A stretch of DNA of 29,345 nt, from positions 1 through 29,345 of the forward strand of contig JBCCGT010000041.1 of assembly GCA_039029135.1 (NCBI GenBank). Reading direction: 5' to 3'. A model generated the notes under the pieces. It was not told the DNA's origin. It did not search any database and was given only the letters and a program-made list of their open reading frames with translations. Shown in pieces: positions 22,824 through 29,345 of the stretch. The stretch is from JALZVT01 sp039029135 (GTDB lineage Bacteria > Pseudomonadota > Gammaproteobacteria > Pseudomonadales > Azotimanducaceae). Numbering within the stretch: position 1 is the first letter of the stretch; the number at the start of each line of letters is the position of its first letter. A program made the position numbers and the translations under genes.

Positions 22824-23423
22824 ATGAAGATCGTAGCCAACGTTGCCGAACTGGAAGCGGTGTACGGCGAGGCCGTGGGCGGCTCGCTGACCAAGGTCAA
22901 GCCAGCGCTCACGCCGCAGTACCGGCGCTGGATCGAGGCTGCACGCTTCGTCGTGCTGACGACCGTCGGTCCAGAAGGCACTGACGCGAGCCCGCGCGGC
23001 GACGCGGGACCGGTCGCACGCATCGTCGACGACCGCACGCTGATGATTCCCGACTGGCGCGGCAACAATCGCATGGATTCGCTGCGCAACATCGTTCGCG
23101 ATGGGCGGGTGAGCCTCATGTTCATGGTGCCCGGCAGCAACAACGTTGTGCGCGTCAACGGTCTCGGTGTTGTGACCATGGACCCGAGCGTCACCGAGAC
23201 TTTCACGCAGCGCGACAAGCATCCGCGCAGCGTCATGGTGATCACGATCGAAGAGCTGTACTTCCAGTGCGCGAAGGCCCTGATGCGCTCTGAGCTGTGG
23301 AACCCGGACGTCGCGGCTGACGTGCCCAGCGCGGGCGACTTCTTAAAGGAGGTCGACGCGATCGAGGACGCGACCGAATACGACGCGCGCTACGCCGACT
23401 ACGCACGGCCGAAGATGTGGTGA
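22824..23423 (+). CDS. PPOX-type FMN split-barrel protein (MSMEG_1061-like)
   Basis: A 199-aa pyridoxamine-phosphate-oxidase-fold flavoprotein. The core reads FVVLTTVGPEGTDASPRGD (about 42-60), then LMIPDWRGNNRMDSLRNIV and VSLMFMVPGSNNVVRVNGLG, the FMN-binding strands of the split barrel. The C-terminal part (VMVITIEELYFQCAKALMRSELW) matches the MSMEG_1061-type subfamily. The ATG at 22824 follows GGGAGAAG; an upstream GTG at 22797 is weaker. It lies 54 bp after the DUF952 gene and 37 bp before the HtaA-domain gene. The fold also includes heme-degrading HugZ-like enzymes, which is relevant because of the neighbour, but no heme ligand is identified here. Confidence 0.82.
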   Translation: MKIVANVAELEAVYGEAVGGSLTKVKPALTPQYRRWIEAARFVVLTTVGPEGTDASPRGDAGPVARIVDDRTLMIPDWRGNNRMDSLRNIVRDGRVSLMFMVPGSNNVVRVNGLGVVTMDPSVTETFTQRDKHPRSVMVITIEELYFQCAKALMRSELWNPDVAADVPSAGDFLKEVDAIEDATEYDARYADYARPKMW

Positions 23424-23460
23424 GTCGGCCCACTCGGGACGACTGTTTAAGGGGAAAGCA

Positions 23461-23922
23461 ATGAACTTCAAGAAGCTCAACTGGGGGGTGAAGGCGAGCT
23501 TCCGCGCCTACGTCGAGGCCGCCGAGGGTACGATCACCGTGAGCGACGGCGCGACGCGCGCAGCAGACGGCAGCATCGTGTTCGAGGCGCTGCCCGACGG
23601 CGACCTCAGCATTGCCGCGGACGGACAGGCGAGCGGCTCGCAGCGCTTTCAGGGCACCGTGACCTTCGAGGCGCACGGCGGCATGCTGAAGTCGACGTTG
23701 TCGGCGCTTTGCGTCGAGGTCGAGGGCGATGAACTCGTGCTGACGGTGCAAGACGCACAGCTTGAAGACAACCGCTGCGCGATCGCGACGCTAGTACCCA
23801 CGGAGGACGCGACGGATGGCGCGCTGACGCTAAGCGCCGCGATTACGATCGACGGTATGTACCAGATCGCGGACAACTATCTGCCGGGCACGGAACTGGA
23901 TCCGGTGCAGCTCGAGAGCTGA
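23461..23922 (+). CDS. HtaA-domain-like protein, no signal peptide
   Basis: A 153-aa, beta-rich acidic protein. Its N-terminus (LNWGVKASFRAYVEAAEGTITVSDGA) and middle (QRFQGTVTFEAHGGMLKSTLS, Y17 and H72) follow the pattern of HtaA domains, which bind heme in actinobacterial surface receptors through Tyr and His. The C-terminal strands (LSAAITIDGMYQIADNYLPG) complete a single domain. The protein begins directly with the domain: no signal peptide, anchor or membrane segment is visible, so it appears cytosolic. The ATG has AAGGGG at good spacing. It is last in the plus-strand series, after a PPOX-fold gene. The domain call is by pattern and moderate; heme binding is inference. Confidence 0.6.
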   Translation: MNFKKLNWGVKASFRAYVEAAEGTITVSDGATRAADGSIVFEALPDGDLSIAADGQASGSQRFQGTVTFEAHGGMLKSTLSALCVEVEGDELVLTVQDAQLEDNRCAIATLVPTEDATDGALTLSAAITIDGMYQIADNYLPGTELDPVQLES

Positions 23923-23941
23923 CAATCCGGTTGAAAGAGCG

Positions 23942-24364
23942 GTGGCACGGTTTCGCCCATGCCGTATTCGGTCTACCGCCCCGAGCATCCTTTCGACCTT
24001 CGGTCGCAAGGGTCGCCGCCTCTACGAGGCAGGCGGCTATGACTCCAGCTACAACGCTGTGGCATCAGCCCTCGCGTTGCGCCTGTTGATGCTGGGCGCC
24101 GAAGCGCCAAGGTTAACTGCCAAAAGCCGAGCGGCCATGCGCTGGCAGATGAGTCGCATCTCGAAGAGCGGCGAGGTGAGTACCCAGGGCAACAGCCGCG
24201 TGATCCCTGTAGCAGACGGCAAGTCTTTTTTGGGCACGCAAAAAGACGTCGATGTGGGCCACGTGGTTGAGGCGTTGATACTGGCTGACCAGCAGTTCTC
24301 AGATGCTCGCTATTCCGCAGCGGCACGCAGGGTTGTTGCATTATACGAACGGCGCAAGCGATAA
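23942..24364 (+). other. Open frame over repeat A, possible gene remnant
   Basis: An open frame of 140 codons crosses repeat A and continues with a tail that looks protein-like (DVGHVVEALILADQQF, then YSAAARRVVALYERRKR). I do not recognise a family, there is no ribosome site at 23942, and the codon choice is less GC-biased than in neighbouring genes. It may be a decayed gene whose 5' part was replaced, or chance. The rest of the 813-bp stretch between 23923 and 24735 shows no gene; 24365-24735 is less GC-rich and ends with the AAGGAG site of the collar gene. Confidence 0.25.
24058..24192 (+). repeat. Direct repeat A (135 bp)
   Basis: About 135 bp that recurs in the same orientation at 27742-27876, constant offset 3684 with no gap needed. 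The best-conserved core includes GCCATGCGCTGGCAGATG and AGTCGCATC. Similarity stops abruptly outside the unit. Both copies hold small inverted repeats: GCGC-CGAA-GCGC, GCCA-TGCGC-TGGC and AGATG-AGTCG-CATCT. The two copies flank the collar and S8 protease genes. Both strands are open across the unit, but substitutions do not clearly favour one frame. Confidence 0.85.
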
Positions 24365-24735
24365 CGTCGCTTCGCGCGGGTCGAGCAACGAGTGCGGCCG
24401 GCACCGCTTCGGAATAGCGAAACCAAAATCGCGAAACGGACTGCTTCGACGATTCGCCGGGCGGTCACCCTTCCCCGCACAGCTCACCGCATTAGTCGCA
24501 CCCCACCCCGCCAGTTGGGACGGGGCGCTGCTGATCAACCGCTTACCCTCTCTCGGAACTTTCGGTCCCGAACTGTCAACCACCAGACACTCATCCCCCG
24601 GACGCCCGTTTTACAATCTGGCGCTATCAACGTCAGACCAGAAAGTCATACTTAATCGGCCTGCTGACACCGGACGTCTACGCCGACGCAATTGTCCAAC
24701 TATGGACACACCGGCAATCAAGGAGCATGTACGCC

Positions 24736-25707
24736 ATGAAACTATCCCGCCCCATCCGAAAACTCCTCGTTTTCCTGTCCATTAGCCTGCTGAGTGCGGG
24801 CGCTTACGCCGAGTTCGCCACCATGGTCGGCGATACCCACAACCGCGCCGGCGGCAGAAGCGGCACCAACTACGGCAGCAATGCCCGCCTCTTCACTTAC
24901 GACCCGGCGGGTTCGGAGAGGACTTCTCTGCTGCAGTTCGCCATGCCCGCTGTCGAGGGGGCTATCCAGAGCGCCTTCCTGACGATCCGGCTGGAGACGC
25001 TGCCTAGCGCCGGTACGCTGGAGGTGCGCCGACTGCTCGGCGCCTGGGATGAGGACACCGTGACCTATGACACCCAGCCCGCGGTCGGCGCCGCCGTAGA
25101 CGGGATGCGCACGCTGACCAACGCGGACGTCGGCACGGACGTCACGATCGACGTCACGCCCGCCGTGCAGGCCTGGTACAACGCACCTGCCACGAACTTC
25201 GGTTTCATCCTGGTCGGCACGGATGGACTGCGGGCCCGCTTCGGCTCCAGCGACGGACCCGTCAGTCCGACACTCGAGATCATGAGCGAGGGGCCGCCAG
25301 TTGGTTCGGTGCTCGCCTGGAACGGGGACGCTTATGTAGCGACACCACCCTCCGTGGTTGTAAACAACTCCAACGCCGACAAGATGCAGCCGTTTATCGG
25401 CATGAACTACATCATCGCGCTACAGGGCATCTATCCCTCGCGCAGCGGCAGCGAGCCGTTCCTCGGGGAAATCGTCATGTTCGGCGGGAACTTTGCGCCG
25501 CGCGGCTGGGCGTTTTGCGACGGTCGACTGCTGCCTATCAGCCAAAACACGGCGCTGTTCTCTCTGCTCGGAACGATGTACGGCGGCGACGGCCGCACGA
25601 CTTTCGCCTTGCCCGACCTGCGTGGTCGTGCACCGATTGGCATAGGCAGCGGTCCCGGGCTGACGCCACGCGCAATCGGCGCCAAGGGCGGCTCGGAGCG
25701 GCACTGA
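24736..25707 (+). CDS. Secreted DNRLRE / phage-tail-collar-like protein, permuted and truncated
   Basis: A 323-aa secreted protein. The signal peptide (MKLSRPIRKLLVFL to AYA, 1-25) is followed by a DNRLRE-type beta sandwich (about 28-183: NYGSNARLFTYD, SLLQFAMP, TYDTQPAVG, VTPAVQAWYN). From 217 it matches tail-collar (microcystin-dependent-protein-like) parts in unusual order. The segment MQPFIGMNYIIALQGIYPSR, normally the C-terminus, comes first. It is followed by GEIVMFGGNFAPRGWAFCDG and ALPDLRGRAPIG, normally the N-terminus. The protein then stops at GAKGGSERH, where relatives usually continue. AAGGAG supports ATG 24736 rather than 24727. It lies 49 bp upstream of the S8 protease inside the repeat-flanked segment. 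Function is unknown; surface binding is plausible. Confidence 0.8.
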   Translation: MKLSRPIRKLLVFLSISLLSAGAYAEFATMVGDTHNRAGGRSGTNYGSNARLFTYDPAGSERTSLLQFAMPAVEGAIQSAFLTIRLETLPSAGTLEVRRLLGAWDEDTVTYDTQPAVGAAVDGMRTLTNADVGTDVTIDVTPAVQAWYNAPATNFGFILVGTDGLRARFGSSDGPVSPTLEIMSEGPPVGSVLAWNGDAYVATPPSVVVNNSNADKMQPFIGMNYIIALQGIYPSRSGSEPFLGEIVMFGGNFAPRGWAFCDGRLLPISQNTALFSLLGTMYGGDGRTTFALPDLRGRAPIGIGSGPGLTPRAIGAKGGSERH

Positions 25708-25726
25708 GTATTAGTGTGGCCAAGCC

Positions 25727-25762
25727 GTTCATGAGCGCGCCGAGCTCGGCGCGCTCATGAAC
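25727..25762. promoter_or_regulatory. Perfect 36-bp palindrome containing the S8 protease start codon
   Basis: The left arm GTTCATGAGCGCGCCGAG is followed directly by its exact reverse complement, giving an uninterrupted 36-bp palindrome between the collar gene stop and the S8 protease. The protease ATG (25757-25759) is inside the right arm. In RNA this could fold into a hairpin hiding the start; on DNA it could be a protein site. There is no T-run, so it is not a standard intrinsic terminator. Confidence 0.85.
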
Positions 25763-27505
25763 CCACCGCGCGCGAGCGCATTGCGGTGCGCCTCCGTGGT
25801 TCTCGCAGGATTCCTGGCGACGGGCACCTCGGCTCACGCGTCAGCCACCGATGCGTGGTGGCATCTCGATGCGGTAAACGCGCCAACCGACCTGCGCGGT
25901 TCAGCGCCACCCGTCGTTGTTGCGATTGTCGACGATGGGGTGCGCCTGACCCACGCCGACGTTGCCGGCTTAATCGCGACGAACCCTGACGAAAAACCGG
26001 GAAACAATGTCGACGAAGACGGCAATGGTTTCATCGATGATGCTGTCGGCTGGGACCTGGCTGACAACGACGCAGACCCGGCACCACCTACAGGCAACGC
26101 CGATTTCTATCACGGTACGCACCTGGCCGGTATCATCGCGCGCATGGCGAGGCGCGCCTTCGGCTCTGCGGCGGCGGAGCGCATTCAACTGCTGCCGGTT
26201 AAGGTCCTCGCCGACGACGCGCCACGCGGCGAACTAAAACACGCCTACGCCGGGATCGATTACGCGCTCACACGCCAAGCAGACGTGGTGCTCGCCGCCT
26301 GGAATCAGGCGCACCTGGCGGACGCTGACGCTGCCATCCTGAAGCGCGCCGCAGCACAAGGGGTTGTGGTTGTCGGCGCCGCGGGCAACGAACCCGAGGA
26401 ACTACCGCGCTATCCGGCGGCGATGGATTCCGTGATCGGGGTCGCGGCCACCGATCGCCAGGGGAGACTTTGGCGGCTGTCGAACTACGGCGACTTTGTC
26501 GACCTGCGTGCCCCGGGCTTCGATATCGTCGGCGCCAGCTGGCGCAAGGACGACATGCAGCAGGCCCGCAGCGGCACCTCCTACGCGGCGGCGATCGTCG
26601 CCGGCGCGGCTGCGATCGTACGGGCGAGCAATCCACGGCTCGGCGCAGCGGAGGTGCGCGCCTGTCTGCTTGCGGGCAGCAAGCAACCGGCCCAGGCCGA
26701 CTCGCTGTACGGGCGGCGCGGGGCGGGCGCTCTGAACATCGCGGCCGCAGTGGACTGCGCGTTGCTCACAGACAAGCGATCCCAACAACGCGCAGACAAT
26801 GATCAACAAACAACCGCTACGGTTCGCACGCAGCCCAAAGGGCACCTGCGGCTACAGGCTCGCGGCGGCCAGACGCTGAGCTGGCAGCTCAAGCATGGCC
26901 CGCTGGCGGCGAACGCCGAGCCGGTCAGGGCGAAAGGCTATCGGTTCAAACCGATCCCGCGAGCCGGCAAAGCTCGCGGCACCATCGAGTTCCGCCAGCA
27001 AGCGAACGCGGAGCCAATCGCGACGACGAGGCTCGACGAGTTCTCGCAAATGCTGTTCGTTCCAGGCGACGCGGCACACGTGACCTATCGCTCCAAATCA
27101 AAACGCGACGACGCGCTACTCGCATTCGACCTCGAGATGATCGACCTGCGCACCCGATTTTGCGCAGGCACCAAAACACTGACTCGTCCCGGCCGACTCG
27201 TCGACGGCAGCGGCGACAAACCCTACGCGGCACGCAGCGACTGCAAGTGGGTCATTCGGGCTCCGGCGGGACAACGCATCCGCTTTCGCTTCGAAGCGTT
27301 CGACACCGAATCGCGAACCGATGCGCTGTATTTCTTCGATGGCTCAACAACCCAACAGGATGGTTTGATGGCCGCGTTCAGCGGAAACGATATTCCACCG
27401 CTGTTGACGAGCTGGAGCGAGCAGACCCTGGTCTGGTTCGTTTCGAACGGTAGCGTCGAGGGCCAGGGGTTCACCGGCACCATCGAATTCGTGCCGGCAA
27501 AATAG
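25757..27505 (+). CDS. Secreted S8 (subtilisin-like) serine protease with CUB-like C-terminus
   Basis: A 582-aa subtilase. A signal peptide (1-29, ending AHASA) is followed directly by the peptidase domain: catalytic D59 (VAIVDDG), H119 (YHGTHLAG), oxyanion N211 (GAAGNE) and S275 (SGTSYAA). An Asp-rich stretch at 83-107 resembles calcium-binding loops. No clear propeptide is seen before the domain, which is short for a subtilase. After a linker (about 335-460), the last ~110 residues look like a CUB domain: two Cys (RFCAG, SDCKW), then FRFEAFDTE and LYFFDGSTT. The ATG lies in a palindrome with no ribosome site. It follows the collar gene and is probably secreted; the partner or substrate is unknown. 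Confidence 0.88.
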   Translation: MNPPRASALRCASVVLAGFLATGTSAHASATDAWWHLDAVNAPTDLRGSAPPVVVAIVDDGVRLTHADVAGLIATNPDEKPGNNVDEDGNGFIDDAVGWDLADNDADPAPPTGNADFYHGTHLAGIIARMARRAFGSAAAERIQLLPVKVLADDAPRGELKHAYAGIDYALTRQADVVLAAWNQAHLADADAAILKRAAAQGVVVVGAAGNEPEELPRYPAAMDSVIGVAATDRQGRLWRLSNYGDFVDLRAPGFDIVGASWRKDDMQQARSGTSYAAAIVAGAAAIVRASNPRLGAAEVRACLLAGSKQPAQADSLYGRRGAGALNIAAAVDCALLTDKRSQQRADNDQQTTATVRTQPKGHLRLQARGGQTLSWQLKHGPLAANAEPVRAKGYRFKPIPRAGKARGTIEFRQQANAEPIATTRLDEFSQMLFVPGDAAHVTYRSKSKRDDALLAFDLEMIDLRTRFCAGTKTLTRPGRLVDGSGDKPYAARSDCKWVIRAPAGQRIRFRFEAFDTESRTDALYFFDGSTTQQDGLMAAFSGNDIPPLLTSWSEQTLVWFVSNGSVEGQGFTGTIEFVPAK

Positions 27506-27556
27506 GACGCGGCAGCTTCGCAGCATCCATCGGCCGCAGGTTCTAAGGCGCGGTGA

Positions 27557-27582
27557 TGGTCACCGGCAGGGGCCGGTGACCA
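27557..27582. terminator. Strong hairpin downstream of the S8 protease
   Basis: TGGTCACCGGC and GCCGGTGACCA form a perfect 11-bp stem with a 4-base loop, 51 bp after the S8 protease stop. The following sequence (GATAAACAACAAT) has no T-run, so if it ends transcription it is not a textbook intrinsic terminator. It could also protect the 3' end of the mRNA. Confidence 0.45.
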
Positions 27583-27741
27583 GATAAACAACAATCGAGC
27601 ACGTCGTGCGCATCGATCGATAGCGCTTCTGACACTAGCGCATAATCGATGATCCTGCGCGGCTCCCAGCTCGGAAACGTAGGAACCGCCCGCAGAATTT
27701 TCAGCGTTGGGTAGGCCCGACGCGGCGGAACTGGCGAGCGG

Positions 27742-27876
27742 TGTGGCGTTCGCCCTTGCTTTGCGCCCGTTGATGCTGAGCGCCGAAGCGCCGGGGTTGG
27801 CTGCCAAAAGCCGTGAGGCCATGCGCTGGCAGATGAGTCGCATCTTGAAGAGCGGCAAGGTAAGTAAGGAGGGCAA
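27742..27876 (+). repeat. Direct repeat B (135 bp)
   Basis: Second copy of the unit at 24058-24192, same orientation. It sits in the 383-bp gap between the S8 protease and the minus-strand gene ending at 27889, where I see no gene besides this repeat and the hairpin at 27557. On the minus strand the frame reads KMRLICQRMASRLLAANPG, matching EMRLICQRMAARLLAVNLG in copy A. No flanking target duplication is obvious by eye. Confidence 0.85.
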
Positions 27877-27888
27877 ACGCCACTGCCC

Positions 27889-28260
27889 CTATTCGATATC
27901 GATGTACAGCTGCACCGTGTCGCCCGGCGGCTCGTCCGTCAGGGTCGCGAAGCGTCGTCCGTCCCATTCGTACACGACCCGGTAGGACTCCGGCGCCGTC
28001 GCGACGGTGGCGACCGCCCGACAGCGGTCGCGCAGATCCCAAGCGAGCCGCGCGGCGAGGCCGTTCGATCGTTCCGGCGGTGGCACGTCGCAGCGTCGTT
28101 CGGGCGCGGCGTACACCGGCTCTACGTCTACGACCGGCGCCAGGACGCTAACCTCTCTCGCGAGCGTCACAGGGCTCGTCATCACACACGCGATCACGAG
28201 CGCTCGGGCGGCCGTGGCAAGGGCACCTTTGGCGAGTTCATCGTTCAACTGCGTTTCCAT
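27889..28260 (-). CDS. Hypothetical exported protein
   Basis: A 123-aa protein of no family I can name with confidence. A hydrophobic stretch (about 15-34, ALVIACVMTSPVTLA) suggests a signal peptide after an unusually long, partly acidic n-region. The tail YRVVYEWDGRRFATLTDEPPGDTVQLYIDIE-like pattern (about 93-123) resembles the last domain of small glycine-zipper surface proteins, but no glycine zipper is present. Two Cys (C57, C80) could pair. Its start overlaps the lytic transglycosylase stop by 16 bp, so it is the third gene of the minus-strand envelope operon. A later start is possible. Confidence 0.6.
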   Translation of the reverse strand: METQLNDELAKGALATAARALVIACVMTSPVTLAREVSVLAPVVDVEPVYAAPERRCDVPPPERSNGLAARLAWDLRDRCRAVATVATAPESYRVVYEWDGRRFATLTDEPPGDTVQLYIDIE

Positions 28261-28961
28261 CCCAGCGACTCCAGCACAATGCGATCGTTCTTCGACAGTC
28301 CGTTGGCCCCGCTGTCGACCCAGATTTCGTAGCGCGAACCGCGTCGGCGATAGCCGAACTGGGCGCTGACGACGCGGCGCTCGAGCAGCTTCACGTAGCG
28401 CTGGGCGCGAGCGCGTGTACCCACGTCCAGCAGCGGCTCGCGAACGCCGGGTCGACGCTTGGTGGTCGGGCCGGGCGCGGCATTTCGACCGGCGATCACC
28501 CGAGTCGGCGTGCCGCCGAGCCGCGCCTGCTTCGCCCGCACCTTCTGCGCATAGCGGCTGGCGCCGCGGGGAATGCTGCCGCTCGTCTTGATCCGCCCGG
28601 GTCCGTAGTTGTACGCCGCCAGCGCGCGTCGCGTGTCGCCGCCATAGCGACCGTGCAGCTCGCGCAGATACTTCGCGCCCAGGTCAACGTTGCGACAGGG
28701 ATCGTACAGCTCGCTGATGCGCCGCACGCCGAGATGCCGCGCGGTGCCGGGCCACTGGATTTGCATCAACCCGTGCGCGTTCGCGTGTGATCGGGCGCGC
28801 GGATTGAAGTTGCTCTCCACGGCCGCGACGGCCCGCAGCAGGGACACGGGCATATCGTGGCGCTCGGCCGACTTCTGAAAACAGTGGTTGTACGGCACGC
28901 GGGCCACGGCGATGGCCGGAACACAGGCCGCAACCAGCAGCATGACGGCAGCGAGCCTCAT
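28245..28961 (-). CDS. Lytic transglycosylase (SLT domain)
   Basis: A 238-aa periplasmic enzyme that cleaves the peptidoglycan glycan strand. The signal peptide is residues 1-20. The SLT domain carries catalytic E49 in AVAAVESNFNPRA, then AHGLMQIQWPGTARHLGV and ALAAYNYGPGRI. The C-terminal ~80 residues are basic (TKRRPGVREPLL, RYVKLLERR, FGYRRRGSRYEIWVDS) and end in a small domain of unclear type. Its ATG overlaps the stop of the upstream SPOR-like gene by 4 bp (ATGA), and its end overlaps the next gene by 16 bp, so the three are co-translated. Pairing with a SPOR-like protein suggests a cell-wall remodelling role at division sites or denuded glycan. Confidence 0.87.
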   Translation of the reverse strand: MRLAAVMLLVAACVPAIAVARVPYNHCFQKSAERHDMPVSLLRAVAAVESNFNPRARSHANAHGLMQIQWPGTARHLGVRRISELYDPCRNVDLGAKYLRELHGRYGGDTRRALAAYNYGPGRIKTSGSIPRGASRYAQKVRAKQARLGGTPTRVIAGRNAAPGPTTKRRPGVREPLLDVGTRARAQRYVKLLERRVVSAQFGYRRRGSRYEIWVDSGANGLSKNDRIVLESLGWKRS

Positions 28962-29345
28962 GGCGCCGCGAAACCCGTCAATGACGCCACCTGACCGCGC
29001 AGCAGTTCCCGCTCCGCATCCTCGACGTAATCGAACACTACATAGTACTTGGCAGCCCCCTGCTTCACGGTTCGAAACGGGGTGCCGAGCTGCGTGCTCA
29101 GCCGACGCGCAAAGCCGTCGGCGGACACCCGCGAGTGAAACGGCTTCCAGACCACGGCAATGCGTGACGGCGCGTCCTGCGATTCCGCTGCCGCGTCGGC
29201 CGCCGTCGGCGCGGCGTTCATCGCGGCGACGGCGGCGGCTGGCAACGCGGCAAGGGGCGCGGCGTTACCGGCGTCCGGCGCCGGGCGCTCGGCAGTCGGA
29301 ACCTCTGATTCCTGGGAGGGCGTCTCTTGCGTCGCAGGCAGGCTC
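28958..29345 (-). CDS. SPOR-like protein, 5' part beyond the window
   Basis: Partial gene: the frame is open to the window edge with no stop, giving at least 128 residues. The first in-window candidate start (TTG at 29245) is internal to an Ala/Pro/Glu-rich linker that continues to 29345, so the true start lies outside. After the linker, the last ~70 residues (IAVVWKPFHSRVSADGFARRL, then TVKQGAAKYYVVFDYV and ELLRGQVASLTGF) have the strand-helix-strand rhythm of a SPOR domain, which binds denuded peptidoglycan. It lies directly upstream of, and overlaps, the lytic transglycosylase. The domain call is moderate because the match is by pattern only. Confidence 0.62.
   Translation of the reverse strand, partial: SLPATQETPSQESEVPTAERPAPDAGNAAPLAALPAAAVAAMNAAPTAADAAAESQDAPSRIAVVWKPFHSRVSADGFARRLSTQLGTPFRTVKQGAAKYYVVFDYVEDAERELLRGQVASLTGFAAP

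Noticed and set aside
24058..24192. Integron attC site for the 135-bp repeats
   Set aside because: The size is right, but I find no paired RYYYAAC/GTTRRRY ends at the unit borders and no integrase. The long stem expected of attC is absent.
25727..25762. Intrinsic terminator at the 36-bp palindrome
   Set aside because: There is no T-run on either side, no loop, and it contains the next gene's start codon.

Overview
The window is GC-rich DNA from a Gram-negative, probably gammaproteobacterial chromosome. This is an inference from several gene types: a Zur-type Fur regulator, a BamE/SmpA-like lipoprotein, lipobox and Tat signals, a SPOR/lytic-transglycosylase cluster and an outer-membrane DUF5916 barrel. 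I see no rRNA, tRNA or CRISPR array. The left edge (1-106) is a run of C homopolymers that looks like a low-quality contig end.

Left block (123-3465): a Tat-exported FAD amine oxidase diverges from a TetR-type regulator across an operator region with three 14-bp palindromes spaced exactly 19 bp apart. A four-helix membrane protein and a small lipoprotein follow. This block reads as less GC-rich than what follows, and an ACTCTGACCCC motif lies at both of its ends.

Central left (3846-11744): an ABC-F ATPase converges on a merC-like/zur pair that has a palindromic candidate Zur box just upstream. Next comes a minus-strand catabolic-looking set: acyl-CoA dehydrogenase, cytochrome P450, FAD monooxygenase and SnoaL-like protein. 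The last three are tightly packed or overlapping. An FBP-type zinc-finger protein diverges from the set.

Lar region (11767-15445, minus strand): a four-gene operon encodes a Tat-exported aldo/keto reductase with two ferredoxin-type Cys clusters, LarB, LarE and a second, cytoplasmic aldo/keto reductase. LarB and LarE make the nickel-pincer nucleotide precursor, but the nickel insertase LarC and the racemase LarA are absent from the window. Pairing this chemistry with two aldo/keto reductases is the most interesting system here.

Central right (15602-23922): a nitroreductase diverges from a large outer-membrane DUF5916 protein with a SPOR-like N-terminus. A plus-strand series follows: DUF1993, a MetY-like PLP enzyme, an alpha/beta hydrolase, a DUF952 lipoprotein, a PPOX-type flavoprotein and a small HtaA-domain protein with no signal peptide.

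Right block (23923-29345): two 135-bp direct repeats, 3.7 kb apart, flank a secreted pair. One member is a DNRLRE/tail-collar protein with permuted collar parts. The other is an S8 protease with a CUB-like end, whose start codon sits inside a perfect 36-bp palindrome. The window ends in a minus-strand cell-envelope operon: a SPOR-like protein cut by the window edge, a lytic transglycosylase and an exported protein of unknown function.
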